Shown: positions 16,592 through 26,074 of the stretch, piece after piece
Position numbering within the stretch: the stretch's first letter is position 1
How the letters are laid out: every line of letters starts with the position of its first letter
DNA from: Variovorax paradoxus B4
GTDB lineage: Bacteria; Pseudomonadota; Gammaproteobacteria; Burkholderiales; Burkholderiaceae_C
Length of the DNA stretch: 64,000 nucleotides
Direction of reading: 5' to 3'
NCBI RefSeq assembly: GCF_000463015.1
Contig: NC_022247.1
Location: forward strand, 3,906,001 to 3,970,000
Program-made: the position numbers and the translations under genes
The notes under the pieces: model-generated
The model's input: the letters and a program-made list of their open reading frames with translations, nothing else
What the model was told of the DNA's origin: nothing
Databases searched by the model: none

Positions 16592-19243
16592 ATGACGACT
16601 GCGCAAACCTCCCCCTCGACCAGCGACCTCTCCGGGCACACGCCCATGATGGCGCAGTACCTGGGCCTCAAGGCGAACCATCCGGACACCCTGCTGTTCT
16701 ACCGGATGGGCGATTTCTACGAGCTGTTCTGGGCCGACGCCGAAAAGGCCGCCCGCCTGCTCGACATCACGCTCACCCAGCGCGGCCAGTCGGCCGGCCA
16801 GCCGGTGGTGATGTGCGGGGTGCCCTTCCATGCGGTCGATACCTACCTCGCGCGGCTCATCAAGCTGGGCGAATCGGTGGCCATCTGCGAGCAGGTGGGT
16901 GAAGTCGGTGCCAGCAAGGGGCCGGTCGAACGCAAGGTGGTGCGGGTGGTCACGCCCGGCACGCTGACCGATTCGGAACTGCTCAACGACAAGAGCGAAT
17001 CGCTGCTGCTCGCGGTGCATGCGGGCACGCGCAATTTCTGCGGCCTGGCGTGGCTCAGCGTGACCGGCGCGGAACTGCGGTTGGCCGAATGCCCGGCCGA
17101 CGCACTCGAAGCCTGGATCGCACGCATCGCGCCGAGCGAACTGCTCTACAGCGCCGAGGTAACGCCGGCCTTCGAGCAGCGCCTGAAGGCCGCGCGTTCG
17201 GCCACGCCTTTCACGCTCTCGATCCGGCCCGCGTGGCAGTTCGACGGCGGCCTGGGCGAGCGCAAGCTCAGCGAGCAGATGGGCAGCAACAGCCTTGCCG
17301 CCTGGAACGCCGAATCGCTCACCAACGCGCATGCCGCCGCCGCCGCGCTGCTGGGCTATGCCGAGCACACGCAGGGCCGCGCACTCTCGCACGTGCAGCG
17401 CCTTTCGGTGGAGCGCGACGGCGACCTGATCGAACTGCCGCCCACCACGCGGCGCAATCTCGAACTCGTGCAGACATTGCGCGGCGAAGACTCGCCCACG
17501 ATGTTCTCGCTGCTCGACACCTGCATGACGGGCATGGGCAGCCGCCTCGTGAAGCGCTGGCTGCTCTCGCCGCGGCGCGACCGCAGCGAGGCGCAGGCCC
17601 GGCTCGAAGCCATTGCCGCGCTCCAGTCCACGGTGCTGGGCGGCACGGCTGCGCCCTGGCGCACCCTGCGCGAGCAGCTCAAGAACACCAGCGACGTGGA
17701 ACGCATTGCGGCGCGCATCGCGCTCAGGCAGGTGCGCCCGCGCGAACTGCTGGCGCTGCGCCTCGCGCTCGCGAAGGCCGAGCAGCTGGCGCCGGCGCTT
17801 CCGGCGTCCGGCGAGCTGCTGGGCCGCATCATCGAGCGGCTCGCGCCGCCGCCGGGCTGCGCCGACCTGCTGGCGAGCGCGATCAAGCCCGACCCGTCGG
17901 CACTGGTGCGCGACGGCGGCGTGATCGCCATCGGCCACGACGCCGAGCTCGACGAGCTGCGCGCCATCAGCGAGAACTGCGACGACTTCCTGCTGAAGCT
18001 CGAAGTCAGCGAGCGCGAGCGCACCGGCATTTCCAACCTGCGCGTGCAGTTCAACCGCGTGCACGGCTTCTACATCGAGGTGACGCAAAGCGCGCTCTCG
18101 AAGGTGCCCGACAACTACCGCCGCCGCCAGACGCTGAAGAATGCCGAGCGCTTCATCACGCCCGAACTCAAGGCCTTCGAGGACAAGGCACTGAGCGCGC
18201 AGGACCGCGCGCTGGCTCGCGAGAAGTGGCTCTACGAGCAATTGCTCGATGCGCTGCAGCCCTCGGTGCCCGCGCTCACGCAGCTGGCCGGCGCCATTGC
18301 CACGCTCGACGCGCTGTGCGCGCTGGCCGAGCGCTCGCATACGCTGCACTGGCGCGCGCCGAGCTTCGTGTCGCACCCCTGCATCGAGATCCAGCAGGGC
18401 CGCCATCCGGTGGTGGAGGCGCGGCTGGCCGAAAAATCGTCGGGTGGCTTCATCGCCAACGACACGCAGCTCGGGCCCCAGCAGCGCATGCAGGTGATCA
18501 CCGGCCCCAACATGGGCGGTAAATCGACCTACATGCGGCAGGTGGCGATCATCGTGCTGCTGGCCTCCATCGGCTCGCACGTGCCCGCGGCCGCCTGCCG
18601 GCTCGGGCCCATCGACGCGATCCACACCCGCATCGGCGCCGCGGACGACCTGGCCAACGCGCAGTCGACCTTCATGCTCGAGATGACCGAGGCCGCGCAG
18701 ATCCTGCACAGCGCCACCGCCCAGTCGCTGGTGCTGATGGACGAAATCGGCCGCGGCACCAGCACCTTCGACGGCCTGGCGCTGGCCGCGGGCATCGCGG
18801 CCCAGTTGCACGACCGCAGCAAGGCCTTCACGCTGTTTGCCACCCACTACTTCGAGCTGACCGAATTCCCGGCCACGCACCACGGCGCCGTGAACATGCA
18901 CGTGAGCGCCACCGAAGCGGGCCGCGACATCGTGTTCCTGCACGAAATGCAGCCCGGCCCGGCCAGCAAGAGCTACGGCATCCAGGTGGCGCGGCTCGCG
19001 GGCATGCCCGCGGCGGTGGTCAACCATGCGCGGCAGGCGCTCGAGGCGCTGGAGTCGCAGCACGCCCAGACACGCGCGCAGGTCGACCTGTTCGCCCCGC
19101 CCCCGGCGGCCGAAACGCCCATGGCCAGCGCCGTAGAATCCGCTCTGGCCGCGCTCGACCCCGATGCGATGACGCCACGGGAGGCGCTCGACGCGCTCTA
19201 TGCCTTACAAAAACTGAACACGCGTGAACGCAGTGCCGCCTGA
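16592..19243 (+). CDS. mutS: DNA mismatch repair protein MutS
   Basis: An 883-residue mismatch-recognition ATPase. The N-terminal mismatch-binding domain has the Phe-x-Glu motif (GDFYELF). The ATPase carries Walker [14 protein letters not shown] (near residue 637) and the Walker B/ABC signature region [15 protein letters not shown], followed by [11 protein letters not shown]. Length and order match the usual MutS1. The ATG at 16592 or the GTG at 16586 could serve as start; neither has a clear ribosome-binding site. MutL is not in the window. An Anbu gene follows 28 bp after the stop. Confidence 0.97.
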   Translation: MTTAQTSPSTSDLSGHTPMMAQYLGLKANHPDTLLFYRMGDFYELFWADAEKAARLLDITLTQRGQSAGQPVVMCGVPFHAVDTYLARLIKLGESVAICEQVGEVGASKGPVERKVVRVVTPGTLTDSELLNDKSESLLLAVHAGTRNFCGLAWLSVTGAELRLAECPADALEAWIARIAPSELLYSAEVTPAFEQRLKAARSATPFTLSIRPAWQFDGGLGERKLSEQMGSNSLAAWNAESLTNAHAAAAALLGYAEHTQGRALSHVQRLSVERDGDLIELPPTTRRNLELVQTLRGEDSPTMFSLLDTCMTGMGSRLVKRWLLSPRRDRSEAQARLEAIAALQSTVLGGTAAPWRTLREQLKNTSDVERIAARIALRQVRPRELLALRLALAKAEQLAPALPASGELLGRIIERLAPPPGCADLLASAIKPDPSALVRDGGVIAIGHDAELDELRAISENCDDFLLKLEVSERERTGISNLRVQFNRVHGFYIEVTQSALSKVPDNYRRRQTLKNAERFITPELKAFEDKALSAQDRALAREKWLYEQLLDALQPSVPALTQLAGAIATLDALCALAERSHTLHWRAPSFVSHPCIEIQQGRHPVVEARLAEKSSGGFIANDTQLGPQQRMQVITGPNMGGKSTYMRQVAIIVLLASIGSHVPAAACRLGPIDAIHTRIGAADDLANAQSTFMLEMTEAAQILHSATAQSLVLMDEIGRGTSTFDGLALAAGIAAQLHDRSKAFTLFATHYFELTEFPATHHGAVNMHVSATEAGRDIVFLHEMQPGPASKSYGIQVARLAGMPAAVVNHARQALEALESQHAQTRAQVDLFAPPPAAETPMASAVESALAALDPDAMTPREALDALYALQKLNTRERSAA

Positions 19244-19271
19244 GCGGGCCTGATTCATGCGAGACGAACTC

Positions 19272-20111
19272 ATGACTTATTGCGTAGGCATCAAACTCAA
19301 CGCCGGCCTGGTGTTTCTTTCCGACTCGCGCACCAATGCGGGCGTGGACCACATCAGCACCTTCCGCAAGATGATCGTCTACGAGCAGCCGGGCGACCGC
19401 GTCATGGTGCTGCTGTCCTCGGGCAACCTGAGCATTTCGCAGTCGGTGCGCGAGATCCTGCAGATCGAGGAACTGCGCGAGACCCGCGAAGACGGCTCCC
19501 AGGGCGACCCCATCACCATCTGGAACGCCAAGAGCATGTTCGATGCTGCGCGCGTGCTCGGCTCGGCCGTGCGCCACGTGTACGACCGCGACGCCGAGGC
19601 GCTCAAGCATGCGGGGCTGGACTTCAACGTCTCCTTCATCTTCGGCGGGCAGGTCAAGGGCGAAGGCATGCGCCTGTTCCTGGTCTATGCGGCCGGCAAC
19701 TTCATCGAGGCCACCACCGAGACGCCCTACTTCCAGGTGGGTGAATCGAAATACGGCAAGCCGGTGCTCGACCGCGTGCTCACGCCCGAGACCCCGCTCG
19801 ACGAAGCCGCCAAGTGCGCGCTGGTGTCGATGGACTCGACCATGAAGTCGAACCTCTCGGTGGGCCTGCCGCTCGACCTGGTGGTGTACGAAGCCAACAA
19901 GCTCGAGACCGACCGCGTGATCTGCATCGACGCCGACAACCCCTACTACCGCATGATGCACAACAGCTGGGGCCAGAAGCTGCGCGAGGTGTTCGACAGC
20001 ATCGAGGACCCGGTGTGGGACGACTCCGCCACCGAGCATCCGCTGAAGATGCCGGCCACGCGGCACAGCCCGCTGCGCAAGATCTCGACGCCGGACGAAA
20101 AGCTGATCTGA
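19272..20111 (+). CDS. Anbu-type proteasome-like peptidase
   Basis: A 279-residue protein of the bacterial proteasome-related family Anbu (COG3484). The start at 19272 gives MTYCVGIKLNAGLVFLSDSR, so removal of Met would expose Thr as the catalytic N-terminal nucleophile. The ATG at 19257 would bury it, so it was rejected. The TRTNAGVDHISTFRKM segment and overall length match the family. Anbu genes are usually linked to alpha-E, ATP-grasp and transglutaminase-like genes; none of these is in the window. It follows mutS closely on the same strand and precedes a hydrolase gene. The physiological substrate is unknown. Confidence 0.88.
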   Translation: MTYCVGIKLNAGLVFLSDSRTNAGVDHISTFRKMIVYEQPGDRVMVLLSSGNLSISQSVREILQIEELRETREDGSQGDPITIWNAKSMFDAARVLGSAVRHVYDRDAEALKHAGLDFNVSFIFGGQVKGEGMRLFLVYAAGNFIEATTETPYFQVGESKYGKPVLDRVLTPETPLDEAAKCALVSMDSTMKSNLSVGLPLDLVVYEANKLETDRVICIDADNPYYRMMHNSWGQKLREVFDSIEDPVWDDSATEHPLKMPATRHSPLRKISTPDEKLI

Positions 20112-20125
20112 AGCCCACCGCGGCC

Positions 20126-20932
20126 ATGCCGATGCCTCCCGTCGTGTTCTCGCACGGCAACAGCTTCCCTGCGAGCACCTACCGCGTCGTCCTCGACAGC
20201 TTGCGCAACCGCGGCTTCGAGGTCGCCGCCATCGAGAAATTCGGGCACGACCCGAAGTACCCCGTCACCGACAACTGGCCGCACCTGGTGCAGCAGTTGG
20301 CCGACTTCGCGCAGCAGCATGCCGACCGGGCCGGCAGGCCGGTGTTTCTGGTCGGCCATTCGCTTGGCGGAATCCTGAGCCTGATGTGCGCGGCGCTGCA
20401 TCCGGCGCTCGCTTGCGGCGTGGTGCTGCTCGACTCGCCGATCCTCAGCGGCTGGCGCGCGAACACGCTCAACGTCGTCAAGCGCACGCCGCTCATGAAG
20501 AGCATTTCGCCCGGCGCCATCAGCCGGAAACGCCGCAACAGCTGGGAGCACCGCGAGGCGGTGTTCGAGCATTTCCGCAGCAAGAAGGCCTTTGCCAAGT
20601 GGGACGAGCAGGTGCTGCACGACTACATCGACCACGGCACCAGCGACCGCGACGACACGCGCGAGCTGAGCTTCGACCGCGACGTGGAAACGGCCATCTA
20701 CAACACCCTGCCCCACAACCTCGGTGCCCTGCTGCGACGCCATCCGCTCAAGTGCAAGGTCGCATTCATCGGCGGGCGCCAGTCGGTGGAGATGAGGCAG
20801 GTGGGCATGGCGATGACCGAGCAGGTCACCAAGGGGCGCATCGCCATGCTCGACGGCACGCACCTGTTTCCGATGGAAAAGCCGCTGGCAACGGCCGCGG
20901 CCGTCGAGGCCGCGCTGCGCAACCTGCTCTGA
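20126..20932 (+). CDS. Alpha/beta hydrolase
   Basis: A 268-residue alpha/beta-fold hydrolase. The oxyanion region appears as VVFSHGNSFPASTY, and the nucleophile elbow is VGHSLGG with Ser as catalytic residue. A late His lies in MLDGTHLFPMEKP. The start at 20126 (or 20132) lies 14 bp after the Anbu stop, so the two are probably co-transcribed. The open frame extends back inside the Anbu gene but shows no family sequence there. No signal peptide is visible. The substrate cannot be told from sequence. Confidence 0.87.
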   Translation: MPMPPVVFSHGNSFPASTYRVVLDSLRNRGFEVAAIEKFGHDPKYPVTDNWPHLVQQLADFAQQHADRAGRPVFLVGHSLGGILSLMCAALHPALACGVVLLDSPILSGWRANTLNVVKRTPLMKSISPGAISRKRRNSWEHREAVFEHFRSKKAFAKWDEQVLHDYIDHGTSDRDDTRELSFDRDVETAIYNTLPHNLGALLRRHPLKCKVAFIGGRQSVEMRQVGMAMTEQVTKGRIAMLDGTHLFPMEKPLATAAAVEAALRNLL

Positions 20933-20947
20933 GCGGCCGCTGCGCCG

Positions 20948-22420
20948 TCACCCCTGAGTGACGTGCACCCCGGGCCGCTTGCCCGAATTCCATTGGCCCC
21001 CAAGCGCCCGCTCGATCTGCGCCGCCAGTTGCAGCAGCAGCCCGTCGTTCGCCTGGGCAGCCTGTGCCTGGATGCCCAGCGGCAGGCCGTTTCCCTGCGC
21101 AGCCATCGGCAGCGAGATGCCCGGCATGCCGCACAGGTTGGCCAGCGGCGTGTAGGCGAAGTTCTTCCAGAGGTTGGCGAACCAGTCCTGGACCGAAGGA
21201 TTCGTGCTGGTCGTGAGGTACTCGCTGGTGCCCACCCTGGGCGTGGGCAGCGCGGTGACCGGCGTCAGGATGATGTCCCACTGCTCGAAGAAATTGCCGA
21301 AGGCGCGCGAGGTGGTGTTGAACACCGCCTGCATCTTCGAGCGCTCGGTGTACGAGGTGTGCAGCCCGGCTTCCCAGATCTTGATGTTGATCGGCTCCAG
21401 CAGCTCGGCCGGCGGGCGCTCCAGCCCCAGGCGGTGCAGGTGGCCGTCGATGACCTGCGCGAAGTTGCTGATGTAGCAGGTGGTCTGCGCGTCGAAGGCC
21501 GTCTGGAAGTCCACCTCCGGCAGGGCCCACTCGACGTGATGGCCCAGCCCTTCGAGAAACTTGCCCGCCTTCTCAAGCTCGGCCACGAAATGCGGCGTCG
21601 CGCGGAAGTCGCCCCACTCGTGCGACAGCGCGATGCGCAGGCGGCCCGGGTCGCGCCGGATGAGTTCGCTGTAGGGCTCGGCCGGCGACCAGAAGGGCAT
21701 GAACTCGCCGGGCGCACCGCCGCGGCAGCGATCGACGAAGGCGGCCGTGTCGCGCACGGTACGACTGTGGCAGCCCTGGATCGAGACGAGGCCGGACAGG
21801 TCCGACAGGCCCGGCGCCAGCGAGAACACGCCGCGCGACACCTTCAGGCCGATGTTGCCGTTCACGCCCGCCGGAATGCGGATGGAGCCGCCGCCGTCGG
21901 TGGCGTGCGACAGCGGCAGCACGCCGGCCGCGACCGCCGCCGCCGTGCCGGCCGAGGAGCCACAGGTCGTGTACTCGAGGTCCCACGGGTTGCGCGTGGT
22001 GTAGAGCGCGTTCTCCGCCGAACTGCACACGCCGAACTCCGGCGTGGTGCTGCGGCCCACGATGTTCAGGCCCGCCTGCCGCAGCTTGCCGGTCAGGAAG
22101 CTGTCGGCCGCCGGACGATGGCCCTGCATCATCATCGAGCCGAACTCCTGCAGCCGGCCCTTCAGCGTCGGCCCGAGATCCTTCATCAGGTAGGGCAGGC
22201 CCGCGAACACGCCCTCGGGATTCATGCCGTCCTTCAGCGGATCGGCCACCACGTCGTCGAAAACCTCGACCACCGCGTCCAGCCGTGGGTTGACCTTCGC
22301 GATGCCGGCCGCGGCCTGCGCGGCCAGCTCCGCCGCCGTCACGTCGCCCTTGCGCACGCGTTCGGCCAAACCGATGCCGTCGTGTGCGGCCCATTCGTCC
22401 CAGCTCATTGCCAGCGTCAT
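20948..22420 (-). CDS. Amidase signature family enzyme
   Basis: A 490-residue amidase that would hydrolyse a carboxamide to acid and ammonia. The catalytic Lys is in LPYLMKDLGPT (near residue 95). The signature stretch CGSSAGTAAAVAAG and the DGGGSIRIPA nucleophile region supply the Ser-cisSer-Lys triad. The start at 22420 has GGAG 8 nt upstream and is preferred over 22459, which would overlap the AzlD gene. The gene is the last of the minus-strand ABC-AzlCD run, 35 bp after the azlD-like gene. An operon-level guess is that the transporter imports an amide or peptide that this enzyme cleaves. Confidence 0.9.
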   Translation of the reverse strand: MTLAMSWDEWAAHDGIGLAERVRKGDVTAAELAAQAAAGIAKVNPRLDAVVEVFDDVVADPLKDGMNPEGVFAGLPYLMKDLGPTLKGRLQEFGSMMMQGHRPAADSFLTGKLRQAGLNIVGRSTTPEFGVCSSAENALYTTRNPWDLEYTTCGSSAGTAAAVAAGVLPLSHATDGGGSIRIPAGVNGNIGLKVSRGVFSLAPGLSDLSGLVSIQGCHSRTVRDTAAFVDRCRGGAPGEFMPFWSPAEPYSELIRRDPGRLRIALSHEWGDFRATPHFVAELEKAGKFLEGLGHHVEWALPEVDFQTAFDAQTTCYISNFAQVIDGHLHRLGLERPPAELLEPINIKIWEAGLHTSYTERSKMQAVFNTTSRAFGNFFEQWDIILTPVTALPTPRVGTSEYLTTSTNPSVQDWFANLWKNFAYTPLANLCGMPGISLPMAAQGNGLPLGIQAQAAQANDGLLLQLAAQIERALGGQWNSGKRPGVHVTQG

Positions 22421-22455
22421 CTCATGTTCTCCATTTCGCTTCAAAAGTATTCGAG

Positions 22456-22800
22456 TCACGGCCAGCCGAAGCCCAGCCGCAGCAACATCAAGGTACCCGT
22501 GCCGACCAGGATCGTCCCGGCGACATCGTTTCGCCGGACAAGGTAGTAGGCCAATGCGGCGCCCACTGCAAAGAGCCGCGCATCATGCCAGTCGGCCAGC
22601 AGGCGCCCGTTGCTCAGGAAGACATCGGGCACCACCATCGCCAGCAGCGCTGCCACAGGTGCATGGCGCAGTCCGCGCCACAGCCAGCCCGGCAGTTTCG
22701 GTTCGCTGTCGGGCAGCAGGAAGAAGCTGCGCGTGAGCACCGTCACCACCACCAGCGCGCCTACCGCCAGCCACACGTACGCCTCATGCCCCAGGTGCAT
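22456..22800 (-). CDS. azlD: AzlD-family branched-chain amino-acid exporter subunit
   Basis: A 114-residue small membrane protein with about four hydrophobic helices, typical of AzlD (TRSFFLLPDSEPKLPGWL...). It is the partner of AzlC in amino-acid export. The ATG at 22800 overlaps the azlC stop (ATGA), a classic coupled arrangement. The amidase gene lies 35 bp downstream. Confidence 0.9.
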   Translation of the reverse strand: MHLGHEAYVWLAVGALVVVTVLTRSFFLLPDSEPKLPGWLWRGLRHAPVAALLAMVVPDVFLSNGRLLADWHDARLFAVGAALAYYLVRRNDVAGTILVGTGTLMLLRLGFGWP

Positions 22801-23540
22801 CAACGCGCGCTCCACCGCCGGTCGGCCCAGGTGCCGGCCACGAAGGCCGTGGCAATGGCCGCGACCACGTTGAGCCCCATCGGCAGCGACGCCGTTGCCA
22901 GCGCCACGCCGCCCGCGGCCAGCGCCGAGCAGCGCACGGCGCGGTCGGTGAGCATGGGCAGCGCGAGCGCCAGCAAGGCGAGCGCGCCGATGAAGCGCAG
23001 GCCCCAGGCCGCGGGAATGGCATCGGCCAGGAAGATGCCCGCCAGCGACGCAACGTGCCACGCCGCCCAGTTGGTCAGTGCCAGGCCGAGAAAATAGCCC
23101 TGCTGCTGCGCCGTGGCGCGCCCCGTGGCCGACGGCTGCGGATGCCGATGCACGAACTGCGCATACACCGGGTCGCCCGCCAGGTACGACAGCAGCACGC
23201 GCGACAGCCGGCGGTGCCCGCCGAAGTAGCGCCGCCAGTTCGCGCTGAACACCACGAATCGCAGGTTCAGCACGCACGCGGTCGCCACGATCACCCACAG
23301 CGGCGCGCCGGCCGCAATCAGCGGCAGGCAGGCCAGCTGCGAGGCGCTGGCGAACACCAGCAGCGACATGGCCAGGATCACGCCCAGCCCGACCCCGCTC
23401 TTGGCCATTGCCACGCCGGCCACGAGCCCCATGGCCATGGTGCCGAGCGCGGCGCCGGCGATGTCGCGCCGCCCCTGCGCGAACGCGGCTCGCCACGCCG
23501 GATCGTCGATCGATGCGCGCCAGGTACTGCGCACGCTCAC
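22800..23540 (-). CDS. azlC: AzlC-family branched-chain amino-acid exporter subunit
   Basis: A 246-residue membrane protein of the AzlC/LIV-E family, with several hydrophobic helices and conserved stretches such as SQLACLPLIAAGAPLWVI and LNLRFVVFSANWRRYF. With AzlD it would export branched-chain or related amino acids. The GTG start at 23540 overlaps the stop of the ABC ATPase gene (GTGA), so it is coupled to the import operon. An importer and an exporter in one transcript is unusual and suggests that a product of the imported substrate is released. Confidence 0.9.
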   Translation of the reverse strand: MSVRSTWRASIDDPAWRAAFAQGRRDIAGAALGTMAMGLVAGVAMAKSGVGLGVILAMSLLVFASASQLACLPLIAAGAPLWVIVATACVLNLRFVVFSANWRRYFGGHRRLSRVLLSYLAGDPVYAQFVHRHPQPSATGRATAQQQGYFLGLALTNWAAWHVASLAGIFLADAIPAAWGLRFIGALALLALALPMLTDRAVRCSALAAGGVALATASLPMGLNVVAAIATAFVAGTWADRRWSAR

Positions 23541-25174
23541 TGCCGGCTCGCCAGTTCCGCGCGCGGCGCGGCCGCCAGCAGCCGCCGCGTGTAGTCGTTG
23601 GCCGGGGCGCTGAACACCTGCCCCGTGGGCCCCTGCTCGACGATGCGGCCCTGGCTCATCACGATGACGCGGTCGCACAGCTGTGCGGCCACGCGCAGGT
23701 CGTGCGTGATGAACAGGATGCCCAACCCCAGGTCGCGCTGGATCTCGCGCAGCAGGTCGAGGATCTGCGCCTGCACCGAGACGTCGAGCGCCGACACGGC
23801 CTCGTCGGCCACCAGCACCTGCGGTTGGCACGCGATGGCGCGCGCAATCGCGAGGCGCTGCCGCTGGCCGCCGGAGAACTGGTGCGGATAGCGCTCCAGT
23901 GCGGTGCGCGGCAGCTGGATGCGGTCCATCAGCTCCTCGGCAGTCTGGCGTGCATGCAGCTTGCTCAGGCCGAAGTTCATCGCGCCCTCGACCATCGACG
24001 AGCCCACGGTGCGCCGCGGGTTGAGCGAGCGGTTCGGGTCCTGGAACACCACCTGCACGCGCGAGCGCAGCGGCCGCAGGCGGCCTTCGGGCAGGTCGCG
24101 CACTTCGGCATCGCCCCACAGGATGCTGCCCGCGCTGGGCGCAATCAGCCGGATCATGCAGCGCGCGAAGGTCGACTTGCCCGAGCCCGACTCGCCCACC
24201 ACGCCGACCGTCTCGCCGCGGTGCACCGACACGCTCGCGTCCTGCAGCGCGGTGTTGTGCTTTGCACGCCCCATCCAGTCGCGCCGCGTGTAGACCTTGC
24301 CGACACCCGTGCCGCTGAGCAGCGGCTTGCCGCCCGGCAGCGAACGCGCGGGCGGCGGCGTCATGCCCGGGACGGCGTCGAGCAGCATGCGCGTGTAGGC
24401 CTCACGCGGGCTGCGCAGCACCTGTTCGCAGGGGCCTTGCTCGATCAGCGCGCCGCGGTGCATCACCATCACGTCGTCGGCGATCTCGGCGACCACGCCC
24501 ATGTCGTGCGTGATGAAGAGCACCGCGCTGCCCTGCTCTGCCTGCAGCTCGGCGATGAGCTTCAGTATCTCGGCCTGCGTGGTCACGTCCAGCGCGGTGG
24601 TCGGCTCGTCGCAGATCAGCAGGCGCGGTTTCAGGATGATGGCCATCGCGATCACGATGCGCTGGCGCTGCCCGCCCGAGAGCTGGTGCGGGTAGCTCGC
24701 ATGGATGCGCGCCGGCTCGGGCAGCCGCACGCGCTCGAAGATCGAGATGATATGCGCCTTGCGCTCGGCCGCGCTCCAGGTGGTGTGCGTACGCAGCAGC
24801 TCGTCGACCTGCTCGCCGCAGGTGAGCACCGGGTTCAGCGCGGTCATCGGCTCCTGGAACACCATGCCCATGCCGGTGCCGCGCAACTGGCGCAGCCGCT
24901 TGTCGGAGACGAAGCGGCCCTGCTCGACCAGCGTTTCGCCGGACAGGATCACCTGGCCTGCCTTGAGCGTCAGCCCCTTGGCCAGCAGCCCCATCACGGT
25001 CGTGGCCAGCACGGACTTGCCGGAGCCGGATTCGCCCACGATGCACAGCGTGCGTCCGGCCTCGATGCGCAGGTCCAGCCCTTCGATGGCATGCGGGCGG
25101 TCGGCGTCGGAAGGCAGCGCGACCTGCAGGCCGCGCACCTCGAGGATCGCGGCGCTTCGATTGGAATCGGTCAT
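23537..25174 (-). CDS. Fused double-ATPase peptide/nickel-type ABC subunit
   Basis: A 545-residue ATP-binding subunit with two complete ABC domains in one chain (DppD-DppF-like). Each domain has a Walker A (GESGSGKSVLATTV and GESGSGKSTFARCM), a signature (LSGGQRQR, FSGGQRQR) and a Walker B (LLICDEPTTALD, VLVADEAVSALD). It energises the uptake system formed by the next three genes upstream on the same strand. The start at 25174 lies 13 bp after the permease stop. Confidence 0.94.
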   Translation of the reverse strand: MTDSNRSAAILEVRGLQVALPSDADRPHAIEGLDLRIEAGRTLCIVGESGSGKSVLATTVMGLLAKGLTLKAGQVILSGETLVEQGRFVSDKRLRQLRGTGMGMVFQEPMTALNPVLTCGEQVDELLRTHTTWSAAERKAHIISIFERVRLPEPARIHASYPHQLSGGQRQRIVIAMAIILKPRLLICDEPTTALDVTTQAEILKLIAELQAEQGSAVLFITHDMGVVAEIADDVMVMHRGALIEQGPCEQVLRSPREAYTRMLLDAVPGMTPPPARSLPGGKPLLSGTGVGKVYTRRDWMGRAKHNTALQDASVSVHRGETVGVVGESGSGKSTFARCMIRLIAPSAGSILWGDAEVRDLPEGRLRPLRSRVQVVFQDPNRSLNPRRTVGSSMVEGAMNFGLSKLHARQTAEELMDRIQLPRTALERYPHQFSGGQRQRLAIARAIACQPQVLVADEAVSALDVSVQAQILDLLREIQRDLGLGILFITHDLRVAAQLCDRVIVMSQGRIVEQGPTGQVFSAPANDYTRRLLAAAPRAELASRQ

Positions 25175-25187
25175 GGAATTCGGCGCC

Positions 25188-26060
25188 TCAGACGCGTTTG
25201 GAAAACTTGGGGTCGAGCACGTCGCGCAGCCCGTCGCCGAGCATGTTGATCGCGAGCACCGTGGGCACCAGGAAGAGCGCCGGGAACAGCACGTTGCCGG
25301 GGCTTTGCGAGAACTGCACGCGCCCCTCGGCCATGATGTTTCCCCAGGTCGGCACGTCCGACGGCAGGCCCAGGCCGAGGAAGCTCAGGATGGCCTCGGT
25401 CAGCACGGCCGAGGCCGCGATGAAGGTGCCCTGCACGATCAGCGGTGCGAGCGCGTTGGGCAGGATGTCGCGCCAAAGGATGGTGGCGTCGGCGGTGGCA
25501 AGCGCGCGGGCCGCTTCCACGAAGGGCTCGTCGCGCAGGCTCATCACCAATGCCCGCACCAGCCGCGTGACGCGCGGCACCTCGGGCACCGCGATGGCCA
25601 GGATCACCGTGGGCAGGCTCGCGCCGAGCACCGCCACCAGCGTGATCGCGAGCAGCACGGCGGGAATGGCCATCACGCCGTCCATCACGCGCATCAGCAC
25701 GGCGTCGACCGCGCGGAAATAGCCCGCCAGCATGCCCAGCAGGCAGCCGAAGGCGATGGCGACGAACGCAGTGAACAGGCCCACCGTCATCGAGATGCGG
25801 GTGCCGTAGAGCACGCGGCTCCACACGTCGCGCCCGACGCTGTCGCTGCCCATCCAGAAGGTGTGGGCGAACTGTGCGCCGTCGGGCATGGTCACCTGGC
25901 CCACAGTACCCGCGCCAACCGAGATGAAGCTTGGGTCCATCGCGGACGGATCGAAGGTGCCGAGCCAGGGCGCGAGGACGCCCATCAGCGCCAGCGCGGC
26001 CAGCACGACGACGCCGCCGCGCACGGCGCTGTGGCGCCAGAGTCTTTCGAGGGTGCTCAT
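25188..26060 (-). CDS. DppC-type ABC transporter permease
   Basis: A 290-residue inner-membrane permease of the peptide/nickel ABC class. It has a short cytoplasmic N-terminus, a first helix (VVVLAALALMGVLAPWLG) and a periplasmic stretch, then GSDSVGRDVWSRVLYGTRIS, a DppC landmark. The coupling-loop EAARALATADATILWRDILPN is intact. The ATG at 26060 lies 14 bp after the DppB-type gene. Confidence 0.93.
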   Translation of the reverse strand: MSTLERLWRHSAVRGGVVVLAALALMGVLAPWLGTFDPSAMDPSFISVGAGTVGQVTMPDGAQFAHTFWMGSDSVGRDVWSRVLYGTRISMTVGLFTAFVAIAFGCLLGMLAGYFRAVDAVLMRVMDGVMAIPAVLLAITLVAVLGASLPTVILAIAVPEVPRVTRLVRALVMSLRDEPFVEAARALATADATILWRDILPNALAPLIVQGTFIAASAVLTEAILSFLGLGLPSDVPTWGNIMAEGRVQFSQSPGNVLFPALFLVPTVLAINMLGDGLRDVLDPKFSKRV

Positions 26061-26074
26061 GATCGGTAGCGGAA

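Noticed and set aside
19257..19271. Upstream ATG for the Anbu gene
   Set aside because: It would bury the predicted catalytic Thr2 of MTYCVG.
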